From Epiperipatus broadwayi (lineage: Eukaryota; Onychophora; Udeonychophora; Euonychophora; Peripatidae), in the NCBI GenBank assembly GCA_028023455.1, contig JAQFVV010012498.1:1118001-1182000 (forward strand): DNA of 64,000 bases, given 5' to 3'. The notes under the pieces are model-generated. The model saw only the letters and a program-made list of their open reading frames with translations, was not told where the DNA came from and did not search any database. Positions 24,229 through 36,437 of the stretch are shown here, one piece after another. Both the position numbers and the translations under genes were made by a program. Positions within the stretch are counted from its first letter, which is position 1. Each line of letters opens with the position of its first letter.

Positions 24229-27200
24229 TTATGTGCCCTTTTCTATAGGTCAATATTAGTTCATCATAGCAAATTACTAAAAATTTTAAATTTAGGATAT
24301 ATTCTCTTTGTGTAATAATTATATTGTATTGATAATATCTTAAAAGTACAATTTAAAGCTAAATAAAAATATTTAATGCCTAAAATTATGATAAATAACC
24401 TTAAAACAGTTAAATAAAGCTAAAAATATTAATTACATATGGTTGGAAAAGCTGGCCATAATAAATAACGCAGCAATAATATGTTTTAAAAGTTAAATTT
24501 TAATAGTTAAAACTGGTAATTAAATAAATGCTATATTTTAAAGTATAAATTATATTTAATAATTATATTTAAAATTATAGTTTTAAAAGTAATCTTTATG
24601 GTAGGAAAAGTTATATTTAATTCTATGTTTTCCAAATTATTATTCCAAATTTTATATTATTATATTATTTATTTAATATAATAATTGTTTAATGCAATTT
24701 ATCATTTAATTTTCAGACAGAAATTTGGATATAATCTGTCTCAGTTGTAAGTCATGTGACCTGCATAATATAGTCATGCACACATGTTTACTAGTATTTG
24801 TAATAACAAAGTTCAAAATATTTTAAAAATTGCATTATAAGAATTGGATATATTTAGTTACCTATTACAAAAGCAAATATTAAATTAGTCATTATAAAAT
24901 GTTTTAAATAGCATTATAAAACGAATGCAGTTAATAAAAAATTAAATATTTTGTTTTAAAATAAAATAGATAAATTAAATATAAAAGATGGGATAAATTT
25001 ATTAAATATTGTTTTTAAAAGTCATTTTAAAATGTTTAATTAATTTTAATAAAGTATAGTAATTGATTTAAGATTAATATTTTCAGTAGTGATTTAAAAT
25101 ATAATGAGTCATATTTTATTTTTAAAATTAATTGTATGATACTGTAGCAATATGCAAATTAAGTATCAGATCAAAAGCAAAAATCCACCAATAAGATGAG
25201 GTATTTTGTAGGGTATAAATACTACTGCACAATTAATTCTAGTGTGTGATAGTAATTTTCTAAAGTTATACTTCTTTTAAAATGTTTATTTTAGTCAATT
25301 TTAGTGCTCTCATATAATTTATTTGCAAATTGATAGAATATTAATTTTTAAGTATTTGCAAAGAGAGCGTAGTATAAATAAATTTTAATAAGTTTTACTA
25401 AAAGGATGCAGTGCTAAATTAAAGTTCCCTTTACCAGGATTATTCATCAAAACTTAATACAACTTCACAGTAAAAAAATATGAAAATGCCAATAAGTAAT
25501 ACATGCTTATTTAAAAGAATTTTAAAAATATGAATGATAATTGTTAATGCAATATCAATAATATTAATGAAGAAAACTATTTTAATAAACAAAGAATTAT
25601 ATTGGACATTATGCAGAAAGCTTAACAGAAAAGCTATCTGTAAATTAAAAGTGAATAATGCATTTTTATAATAGCGGCATAGTCGTATTTAAGACCGACA
25701 AATAATATGACAAATTTATAATAATTTTTATGGAAAAATAATGCTATGGAAATAAATGTTTATCCTTTTGTGAAGGAAAACATTTTGAATATTTAAAAAA
25801 AAAACTGTTACAAATAATTTTTAAATAGATATTCTAGAGCGTATGTAATAAAACCTAAGTTATATAAGGTTATACGCATTTGTAAGAATTTATTTAAAAA
25901 ATTGATAATTTGAACAATAATGGAAATAACTATAACTGGATAATATAATAAATTATCCTGAAGAATAAACCTATAAAGGAATTATAAATAAGTAACTACA
26001 GAATTGATGGAAACAATATTTTAAAATTGCACAGAAAGAATCAAGTTACCGGGATAGTATACATCACCAAGCCGATAAAGGATCCTAAGAAGAAGAAGCT
26101 TCTAAAATATTACTTTTCAACATTATAGTTTAATTATCATTTTAATAATAACTGTTCTGAATAATATAAACAATGAACTATTATTCTACAAACTTTTGCA
26201 AAGAGGATCAGTGATTATTTTTATCAATAAATTTAGATTTTCAGACGTTGTTATATTATTTTTTTTATTATTCATTTTAAACTTCATTCAACATGCAGAA
26301 AGGAGTTTATAGTGCATGTGCCAAGTTTGGGGCAGTTTTTTGTTGTCAAGCATGACAACTTAGTAATGGTCAGGGGTTTTAAATGCTCTTTAAGAGAAAA
26401 TTTTTTTTAAAAAGAAAACTCTCCAGGAAAAAAAACATTTGAATTTTATAAAGAACATTCATCAATTAAAAATATATGTCATTATTGTCTTGATTTATTT
26501 TATTAACTTTCCTTTTTAAGTGTAATATTATTTTAATTAGAAGAGTAGGAACATGAATATTAATTTAGTACTAATGATATGATAATCTTATAGTAAATAG
26601 TTTGATATTTTAAATAAGTTAATATTTTTAAGTGTGGAAGTATGGATGGATATCATATATGCAATGTTTATTTAATTGATGAACATGAAGACATCATAAG
26701 TGATTACAAGTTGATATCACTTAGGTAATAGTTGTGAATATTGGTATTTTTATGATGTATTTTCTTTTGCAGATCATCAATGAATTATATAACATTGAAG
26801 TATGAATGTTAAGTTGTATGTGGATGCACTTATACAACACATTTAAATTATAAGATTAGGATTTATTTATTCTAGGAATATGCATACTTTCATTTCATAT
26901 TATTAATATAATGCAACATCATGTTGAATAGTTATGATTCTTTTACAAAAAACTTTAATATTATTAGATATTCAAAGTATAGATAATGATTATTTTGTAT
27001 GTGTTTAAGAATATTGGATGGGAAAGTAAAATAGACTTTTCTTGTAGATTAGTGAGATCGTTCTAATTACGATTGAATTTCGTTTATTATTTTGAATATG
27101 TGAGTTAGTTTTATTTGTTGGTGTAAAATTTGATACACATATTAGGAAATGTTGATAAGATAGTGTCTTGAGAGTAATCTGGAGAACATGAAACCAAAGA

Positions 27201-28220
27201 GATGATATTAATGTGGGATGTATTATGGGAATAGGAATAACATTTTGTAATCTTATTAAGTATACAGTACAGTTAAAAATGCCCTGTAGCTGGTATATTT
27301 TGTTTGTGGGCAGTGTCTATTTTATTTGAATACTGATGTTTCAATAAAGCTGAAGTAATAGCTTGACATCATCGTTGATAGTGGAGGCCATTAGACAAAT
27401 AGGTCACACCTCTATTTTATAGATACACTGTGCCATGGTATTTTTATCTAATATGTACTATGAGTAAGACTCTAGTTTTTTTCCCTAGGCCTACACATCT
27501 ATTCGCTATCTCGATTTTCCAAAGTAATTACATCACCCAGTATTGTATATTTTGTAAAGAAATAATAAATAATTTAGAATTTAATAAATGTTATTGAATG
27601 AATAAGATAATTTCATTTACTTATAAGGAGGAGTAGAGTTTATGCAAGTTGGAATTGAAAATCCAACAGAACCAAATGATAAAGAATCATAGAATATGTT
27701 CTATATTTATTTTTGGAAATAAATAAATTTCATGAATAAATGAATAAAGCAAAGTTGCTCTGAAATATTAAATAACTTCAAATTTTATTTTATAAGTATT
27801 GCATATTTTTTAAGATATAATGTAGTAACACAAAACAATACAAAATAAGCATAGGTACAATTTTGTATTTATTTAAATAATAAAAAGTACATCAATAATT
27901 AAAGCTATTCCATATTAAAGTAATATTAAGTAGGGTATATTGTGTATAATAATCATAGTATGGTTAACAACGATGTCCACATATTGTATTAATAAATCAA
28001 CAGTAGATATTTTATGTATAATATTCATAACATTAAAAAAAAGGAAATTATTTAGTAAAAAGATTCATACTCGATATTGTTATTTTTGTGTTTTCCATTG
28101 TATGCTTCAATTTATGTTTTAAAGAAAGTATATTGTAATAATATTTAAAGATATAATATTTTAGTATAAATAGAAAGAGATATAATTTCATCATAGAATC
28201 GGATAACAAAGAATAAAAAA

Positions 28221-28253
28221 TTGTGTTATTATTATTATTATTATTATTATTTT
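28221..28253. repeat. Short (TTA)n microsatellite
   Basis: About ten ATT/TTA triplets followed by a T run, within the right LTR. Confidence 0.9.
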
Positions 28254-28788
28254 TTTAAGTCAGAGTGAAGACTTAAATAGATTCTCTATTGTTTTAGTAA
28301 TTACAATTAATAAGAGATGTATAATGGTGCAAGTTTAGTATATCAATTGTAAATAGTGTAAATATATTGTTGTTTTATTTTATTTGTTATAATAAAAACT
28401 TTGTTAAATTTGTTTTTCAAAACTTGTGTGTTCAGACTATTTTCTTTCCCATTACAATGCATTAAAACACAGAATATTTGAATCAAATATAACATTTTGC
28501 ACAGAAATAAATAAAGTATTAATTTTAAGAATTCTAATATTTTCTTAGAATTGATTTACTTAAGAAATTACATTTTACATTATCTTATGGTCATAAGTTG
28601 ATTATTATAATAGTACATTGAATTATAAATGCTACCTGTTGCCACCCACATTTTTCAGATTATAAAATGCTACCACATAGTTATTATGTTATTATATGAA
28701 AGATAAAAGATTAAATTATTTCCTTATTATTATTATGGTGAATAAAAATTATAATGATGAAAAAGATGTATAAAATTAGTTCATACAA

Positions 28789-28790
<2 letters not shown>

Positions 28791-28847
<57 letters not shown>

Positions 28848-29009
28848 CTTATTATTCTTATTATTCTTATTATTCTTATTATTATTATTATTATTATTAT
28901 TATTGTTATTATTATTATTATTATTGTTGTTGTTGTAGTTGTTGTTGTTATTATTATTATTGTTATTGCTGTTGTTGTAGTTGTTGTTGTTATTATTATT
29001 ATTATTATT
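28791..29009. repeat. Compound AAT / ATT / GTT microsatellite
   Basis: About 14 AAT triplets switch at about 28834 to ATT triplets, then to ATTCTT, ATT and GTT blocks. It occupies the same place in the right LTR as the pure TAT tract at 17011-17275 in the left one. Confidence 0.97.
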
Positions 29010-29603
29010 TAGGTGTGATAAAGTATGACATTAAATCCCTTATCATGCTTGATTTTGATTAACTTAAAGTAGTTTTTTATAAACCTGAGATTTTATTTAG
29101 CTAAATTATTGTAGATAAGAGATTAAGATTTAATTATTAGTTTAATCTTAATGATTAGTTATTATTGAAGTTATAAGAATGCTATAAATTTATTTCTTTG
29201 AGATAGTAATAGGTGGGATAGTGTTCTTATGCCATTGAAGTAATATCCTGTGGGATATTGGCTCAATGTAATCTTTCTTGTCATCTGTATCTCACTTCCA
29301 AGTCTCATGATTTAATAAATTTTTATTTATTTATTTTATAAACTGAACCTTATCATTATTTTATTAACTTGAGCTAGTAGAATATTTAATATTAATGCAG
29401 AATATTTTATTTATCAATTATTTGCATTTAACCAAACGAACGTAATTGTTAACTGAGCTAGACCCATTTTACTTAATATTATATTGCCCGGAAATGAGAC
29501 TACACATGCATAGGTTAGATTATGGTGACCAAGATAGATGGCATGATATGTAGTTTGGGATTGCACACAGATGCATAAGGTTAGAATATATATATATATA
29601 TAT

Positions 29604-32600
29604 TGTAACTATTTCAAATTAATTTAAGATTTGTAACTATTTAAATTAACAAAAAAATACACCTCTCTCAGGTGTGTGGCATATTTCAATCCCTATTTGG
29701 CATGTCATTTGTAACTATAATTGGTAACTATTTTTAATATGTCACATTTGTAACCATAATAAATATTTAGATAGGGGAAATTATTAATTATTAGATATAT
29801 GCCTATCCAATCTGTACCATTTGCAACTATATTAATTCATCATAGCATAGATAAAGAAATTATAGAATCACTGTGCCACTTGAAAATATCAGCATTAAAG
29901 ATTCTTGGTATTTATTTATATATTGGGGCAGTCATTTGAACAATAAAACATACTGGCCATTGTCATCAAATAAAAATAATATTAAATATAGCAACTGAAT
30001 AAAAGTACCCACTGTGAAATTCCTGGAGTGCCTTATGCTTATCTCCAATACTAGGTTCTTCTAACAAAGAATCCTTCCTATTCTTCTTTCCAAATATATA
30101 AGACCATTCATGGTCATATGCACACACTGGTGCTATTCATGACAACTTATAAAAAATATATATATTCTATAAAACTAATATTATGAAGTTGGAAAGGGAT
30201 GATATCACTCTTTATTCAGTTTAGCTAAGTACATGTGTTTTCCCATGAGCGCCACTAGATTGTTTTCAATCTAGATAAGTATCTGTTTATAGTGTACTTG
30301 AGTTCAAACTCATTCAGTACATTTTTATTACACATGACTTGGATGACTAATGAAAAAAAAATGACATTCTTACATTTTATCTATATTGATAAAATTACAA
30401 GATCCCAATATTACCAAAGTTTATACTATAGATCAAAGATTCTTATAGACATTGCTAGCTCATTAACGTATATTGATGAACAGACATGTATAATCCTATT
30501 AATGGCTTCCAAACAAGCATGTGAAGACCATTATTGATATTGATGGCCATTTAACTAGATTATTTATCACAATAAAGGTAATAATGATGATGATGATAAT
30601 AATATCATAATAATAATGATAATAATAGTGATATCATAATAATGATTATAATAGTGATGATGATACCAGCCATGGCTTATTAATAAACTCACAACAATAA
30701 ATTCATCTTTATAAACTTATAGGCATCTATTAAAATTATCCTATTTCATACTGGGATTTAATAATACTAGTGGTGATGATTGATCATCATGAATCTCTTT
30801 GCATAATATTCAATTTTCTATAAACCCCTATTTACTAAAATATATTCATTACGCTAAACATTAAATTTAATGATTATAATTTATTAATGATGATTGATGG
30901 CGATCATAACTTTTATATAGTATTATTTGAAACATTTTTAACCAATAACATGATATCCATCTTTGATGAGGATGATCTAAACTCATGGACACAACACAAT
31001 TTTAGCTTTCTATTGTTGAACTATAATTATCAAAATTTGGTTATTCTCAAGCATAATCCTTAAATACTTAAATATCAACATTCTAGTTTACCTATTATTT
31101 TGCGGACGCTTAATATTTGCAAGTGATTGCTCAATATATACGAATAGTAATACTTAATAACTGCGAGCAATGATGATGAATTAAAATGATAGAATTAAGA
31201 CAAGAAAAAAAAACCCACAATATTCTTAATAATAACTCGGAAACCAATTAAGATATATAATTATATTTTATTAACACTACTACTCTTTCCTTCCTTCTTT
31301 AAAGTCAAATCAACAATTAAATAAATGGCTTATTACCATATTAATTCAATACAAAAATTAATATAAAAATTTATATAAGTATAAGCAAATAAATCTAACA
31401 TATAGGTTTGTCATTTTTCTTGATATCTCAAAATAAGCTGACTTAAATCAATATTAGAAAAAAAAATACATATTCTATAAATGCTTATTTAAGACTTTTC
31501 TTACTTATCATATCATAAAATAAATTTCAGGTGTTACTTGTATATGTTATTTCACTTCCATTCAAATGTAATGCCCTACTTTTCAATTTACCATTTTAAA
31601 CTAATCATATATAACCTATTCTTTGATGTGTTTGGATAAGCAGTTACACATGCACGCATTCGGTAATGTTAACATATATGTTTAAAATGTATACCCATAA
31701 ATTACATATATAAAAATATCTTTTTCTTTTGCAACCTTATAGCGAAAGAAAATAAAATACATGATATTAATTTTTTAATATGCAACAAGATAAAATAAAA
31801 ATAAAAAAACATTATAAATGCATATATCTATAGGTTGCTCATTATCATAACTGATGAACAATTAAAAAAAAAAACATTTCAACATTACAATATATATATA
31901 ATATAAAAAAAATAATAAAAAAAATAATGAAAAATTTAAATTTAAAGATTTAAACTATGTTTGTGCTATGTTGTGAGATATTGCAAATAACTATAGATAA
32001 ACAAGTCTTTAATGTTTCTGTATCAAAAAAAAATTTTTGCTTTGACCTGTAAATCAAGGTTTACTTTTAATAAGCAAGAATAAAATCGGTTAAAGAAAGT
32101 TCATATTTACCCGTTTACTTTTTACTTCTTATTAATGTCCTGAGTTTGAATTTTCAGACTGCTTTTCTTTGCTCAACAACAACAAAAAAAAAAAATTATT
32201 GCAGATACTTTTAAGATAATGCTGAATCAATTGACTTGCTTATTTCTTCAATTCTATTATTATTCATTGTTGATTGGCCTCCTCCTACCATTTTAAAAAA
32301 AAGTTATTATAAGTACTTTTGAATAAGTAGGTACCGGTGGATTTGCTTGTCTCTCTCCTTTTAAAAAAATAATTGCTGTTGGCACTTTAGATGATTGAGG
32401 TAAACTAACAAAAATTTGATTCATGGCTTCAAACTTGGTTCTACATGGCTTTTATAAATTTTCTTTTCCTCCTATTTCCTCTTCTCCATTCATTCGAAGG
32501 TAATGAGCTTTTAATAAGCCAGGAACTAGAAACAAAGCATTCCATATAGCTTGTGTGGTTGGCTTCAAACTCTATCATTTTGTTGGTTATTACTTGATAC

Positions 32601-33711
32601 ATGACTTCATAGACAGATCAGCGATTTTAACTCATTCTGTATTAACCAGGAAGCAGAAAAAAATGGTTTAGCAATGCAGAGGCATAGTATTATGCATAGC
32701 CAAATATGTTAATATCATATTTATACAATTGTTAATAACTTCTATTAAATTCAATCTTGTTCCAATGTTTTCCTCTCTTCTTTAATATTGCTGGAAATTG
32801 TTTATATAGACACACATCTTCGTCTATATTGACTTTATACCAGAGTCTTATACTTCATTTCCTTTCTCAATTTTTGAAGAGTGAATAAAAAAAATCAAAT
32901 CGCTTACTTTTCTCCTACTGAGTTGAGTCTCAAAATAATAATCACTGAGTTACATCTCACTTTAATAATAATAATCTGAGTGATTGTCTCTCCAAAATAT
33001 TCATATTGAGTCTCTAAAAATAAAATCATACTGACTGATCAAAAAAATAAAATCATACTGCCTGATCATCTCTCTGAAAAAAAATTAATGACTAAGTGAT
33101 CATCTCTCTAAAAAAATTAATGAATAACTGATTAAAAAAAATTGTTTCAATCATTTATATCGCGAACTTCAACCAAAGAAAAAAAAACACCTGGAAACCT
33201 TATCTTAAAAAAAAATCAAAGCTTCACAAGTTTGACGTCGGTCACAATCAATAAAGACTTAAAATTGATCGCTATCGTTATCTACATCAAAGCACCTCTT
33301 TTGTAAAAATAATCTTAAGACACAGACAACAACAAACCTGGAATCTATAGCCATCAGAAATAGGTGTAAAAGCATCTTTGTGTTTGTACAGATGTATTCA
33401 TTCTTTCACACGTGTACATTTTTTTTATCTCCTAATCTAATAATCTCCATCGCCTTATTTTACACTTTTCTGATCTACTCTATTTTAATAAAACCAAAGT
33501 TAAATAATATGACACCTTATTTAATAAAACTATATATATAATAAATCATTACCAAATATTATTACCCTCTACATAATGGTTTATTCATTAACTATCTATA
33601 AATCTATAATATTAAATACACATATATAAATCCTCATATATACAAAAGAAATTTTTTTTAAAATTAATTAAATAATATATCTGTGTGTTTGAAATGAGTC
33701 ATATACATACA
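29604..33711 (-). repeat. 3' LTR of the LARD-like element (4108 bp)
   Basis: Plus-strand start TGTAAC and end ATACA. It aligns along its whole length with 36438-40605. It contains an 80-90-bp segment at about 31814-31905 that is absent from the other copy, clusters of GAT/AAT triplets at about 30580-30665, and imperfect repeats with TGATCATCTCTCT at about 32985-33150. No gene is recognised; the 81-codon frame at 30292 has no family features. Confidence 0.93.
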
Positions 33712-33725
33712 TTTGCCTCACTCCC
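33712..33725 (-). promoter_or_regulatory. Polypurine tract of the LARD-like element
   Basis: On the minus strand GGGAGTGAGGCAAA runs directly into the LTR start TGTATG. This is the expected primer site for plus-strand synthesis and fixes the orientation. Confidence 0.8.
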
Positions 33726-33880
33726 AAACAAAAAAAAAATTTCTGATAGTCTCTTATGAAACTACCTCCCTAAACCATAAACCAAATGCTTAATATATGC
33801 GTGTTTTTTCTTTTTCAATACAAATTTGACTATGGTCTATTATTGATGACTATCCTCATGTACTATTAAAAAAGTGTTCT

Positions 33881-34903
33881 TCATGTATCATTACTTACTG
33901 ATTCAGAACAATTTGCTATTGGATTTTCCTTGATCATGGGCCTACAATTGTCACTTAGATCATTGAAGTTATTCCCAGGCCAACTTATATTCGGTTTGCT
34001 AGGTTTTGTGGGATAAGGTCGGCCTAACTGATTATTCATAATCCTAATGGTGGAGATCTTATAACTATATCTCTCCTCCCTTCTAGAATAACCTTCGGCT
34101 TTACTTTCTATAACTCCCAGGGCATCCAACAGGTCTGCCACTCTTATTGGGGAGTACACATCATCTGCTATCATATATATATTCCCAGGCATTCCTATGT
34201 TTGGTTTGCCAGGTTTTGTGGGAAATTGTCGTCCTAACTGGTTCCTTCCCATTCTCATACTGGAGACTTTATAGCCATAGCTCTCCTCCTTTCTATGATA
34301 ACTTTCAGCTATCCTTTTGGTAGCTCCCAATGTCTCAAACTTGTCTGCTACATTTACTGGGGCATATACATCAGCAGCTATCTTTAATTCCAAGAAATTA
34401 GCTTTACTGACTACATCTTTCCTGAGGTCAATTTGTTCCTGTACAGTGGCTACCTTTATTTCTAGGTTATGGATCTCACTGTATATATCCTCTTTGGGAT
34501 TACATTGTTCTTGAACAGCAGCTACCTCATCATTTTCATATGGCTTGACTACAGTCACATAACTCTCTGGCACTATTTCTTGTTCTGGACTGGTCATCTT
34601 ATTATCAGTTTCTTTACCTAAATCAGTTACTTGATCATTCATTTCTGGCGATGGTTGATCCATCTTATTGTCAAGTCTCTGAGACTGTCTATCAAAACAC
34701 TCATGAATTGTTTGGAAGTACTGATCCATTTTCTGATTCATTTGGTTTATGCCCTCTTTCATTTCCTTCATCTCTTGTGATTGTTGATCAAATTTCTGAT
34801 TCATTTCTTTAAACTGTAACATCATTATTTGCAACCACTCTGGTTGGCTTTGCCTTACTACCTCCTCCTTTCCTTCCATGACAAATTCTTTATCCCCTTC
34901 CAT
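33881..34903 (-). CDS. Gag-like coiled-coil protein with a duplicated 66-residue module
   Basis: An intact 340-codon frame, the only one in the LARD-like element. Residues about 1-100 are a glutamine/methionine-rich coiled coil ('PEWLQIMMLQFKEMNQKF', 'INQMNQKMDQYF') similar in style to the start of the gypsy gag at 18559. Residues about 130-180 hold weaker repeats ('VAAVQEQ', 'VATVQEQ'). Then come two copies of a module: about 182-245 and 249-312, each with 'VY+P+.VAD', 'SY.YK+S++R', 'NQLGR.FPTKP.KPN' and 'PGN'. No capsid fold, zinc knuckle or protease motif is seen. It follows a 1.5-kb leader after the primer site. It is probably a diverged or partial gag for packaging, but function is inferred from position only. 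Confidence 0.72.
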   Translation of the reverse strand: MEGDKEFVMEGKEEVVRQSQPEWLQIMMLQFKEMNQKFDQQSQEMKEMKEGINQMNQKMDQYFQTIHECFDRQSQRLDNKMDQPSPEMNDQVTDLGKETDNKMTSPEQEIVPESYVTVVKPYENDEVAAVQEQCNPKEDIYSEIHNLEIKVATVQEQIDLRKDVVSKANFLELKIAADVYAPVNVADKFETLGATKRIAESYHRKEESYGYKVSSMRMGRNQLGRQFPTKPGKPNIGMPGNIYMIADDVYSPIRVADLLDALGVIESKAEGYSRREERYSYKISTIRIMNNQLGRPYPTKPSKPNISWPGNNFNDLSDNCRPMIKENPIANCSESVSNDT

Positions 34904-35610
34904 ATTACTTTTTTTTTTTACGTATTTATAAACTTATATTACTGATTGCTTTTCGGCTTTATTCTGTTTGATTTATTATATTCTGATTTATTCTGTTCTG
35001 ATTTATTGTTCTGCTCCCTGATTTCCTATACATCCAGAGTCAAACACCTTTATCTATCCTCATATACCTTAAAATTTTCAACCACTCTTTCTCAGCCATA
35101 ATTCTCCCCATCAATCTATCTATATCTTAAGTGCCTTTAATTAACTTAACCTCCATCATCACTCTTTTTCCTTTACCTATATATGATTGATAAAGTATGA
35201 GGTCATAGTTCTATTTAAAACATTTATTTAAAAAAAAGCTATCTCTGCATATGTGTGTCCTTTTTATGCCATCATTTATCTAGTTCTTAATGCTTTTATA
35301 AAACTTAACTCTCTCTATGCCCTATTTTAATACACTAAGCAAAAAAAAAATTTACTTATATAACATATGTGCTAGATTTATAATAGAGTTCACATCTCAA
35401 GTCATTTATATACTCATCTATCCTTCTAGAGATCCAACAGATATTGACAGCCAAAAGAATGATTAGCAATTCACAATCATGAGATAGACAAAAGAATTCA
35501 ATCACTGCACTTAAAGCACACAATGCTCCATGAACACTCAGATGATCACCCCAATTCAATCACTCTAAGCTACTACAACCCATAATAGTTTATTGCAAAC
35601 ATTGTTGCAT

Positions 35611-35803
35611 TGCCCTGCTTACTTCCAAGTCTTAGGGGCTTTAATTCGTCAAATACTGCCTTGCTTATTTTTAAAGTCTTAGAGGCAACAATTATATATC
35701 AGTAAAACAAAATACTGCCTTGCTCTCTCTGGAGTCTTAGAGGCGAAATATTATGTATCAGAAAAATTATGCCTTGCTCTCTCTGGAGTCTTAGAGGCGA
35801 AAT
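35611..35803. repeat. Four imperfect tandem units of about 46-59 bp
   Basis: Units start at 35611, 35657, 35716 and 35770, each with TGCCTTGCT and AGTCTTAGAGGC. The last two also share CTCTCTGGAGTC. They lie in the leader, between the primer site and the gag-like gene. Confidence 0.85.
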
Positions 35804-36414
35804 CATGGCAGGCCTACTGTTAACTGCTTCATGATAAAACAACTGATATTATAATCTGGGTTGGAGCAGTGAATGAGATAAATCAATCACCAGTGGCATG
35901 AATACATCACATTCTCAAGGCAATGACAAAAATTCTCCATCCATCATCAAAACCGTAACACAACCAACCAAACTCCAACAATCAAATATCCAATCCAACC
36001 TCCAAAATCATAAATTTTCTATAACACAAACTTTTCAAATATGAACAAAATTATTATTCTACACTTCAAGGCTATTAATATTTCTATGCTTATTTAACTG
36101 ATAAGCAAAATATATAAAAAAAACAGTGTTATTAACTTTAACACATTATAAGTTGTGATATCATTATATTTTAAAAAATTGAAACTAAGCTCTATAATGA
36201 CTGTATTCATTTATCATCATCAAAAATGCAATAACAGTAATCATCATCATCTAAACATCAGGCCAAAATATTTGTATACACTAATAATAAAAAAAATTGC
36301 ACACAAAAAAAAATATTCTTTTTTTTTTTTTTTTTAAACTATACATCTGTCATCATTATATACTACCCATCTCTCATGTATGTGGGGTATTTCAAGCCAT
36401 TATTTGGCTTATTT

Positions 36415-36435
36415 CGAGCCCTAGTTGGTGCGCCA
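36415..36435 (-). promoter_or_regulatory. Primer binding site of the LARD-like element
   Basis: The minus strand reads TGGCGCACCAACTAGGGCTC then G, starting 2 nt after the LTR end. Its complement ends in CCA, preceded by a 7-nt acceptor strand, a CCTAG T-stem strand and a TTCGA T-loop, exactly the layout of a tRNA 3' end. The tRNA identity was not determined. Confidence 0.85.
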
Positions 36436-36437
36436 TT

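Larger units (their letters stand above)
24232..29587 (+). repeat. Right LTR of the Ty3/gypsy element, about 5.4 kb
   Basis: Starts TGTGCCC right after the polypurine tract. The last 1.13 kb (28458-29587) repeats the left LTR remnant. If both readings are right, this LTR is about 5.36 kb, very long for a gypsy element. No coding frame is recognised inside; the frames at 27940-28122 and 28788-29012 are chance or microsatellite. Polyadenylation-type AATAAA occurs at several places (for example near 27347 and 28390). The alternative is that 24232-28457 includes an unrecognised insertion or 3' internal sequence. Confidence 0.6.
34904..36437 (-). other. Long leader of the LARD-like element
   Basis: 1.5 kb between the primer binding site and the gag-like ATG. 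It contains the tandem array at 35611-35803, a T17 run at about 36320-36336 and short frames without support (35356-35559 minus, 36155-36337 plus). Packaging and dimerisation signals would be expected here but cannot be identified by eye. Confidence 0.55.

Noticed and set aside
28788-29012. Open frame of Asn, Ile and Val runs
   Set aside because: Microsatellite artefact in the gypsy right LTR.
35611-35803. CRISPR-like spaced repeats
   Set aside because: Four imperfect units without constant repeats or unique spacers, in a eukaryotic retroelement leader.
36415-36435. Possible tRNA gene
   Set aside because: Only the 3' end of a tRNA is matched, on the strand expected for a primer binding site; there is no D-arm or anticodon arm.
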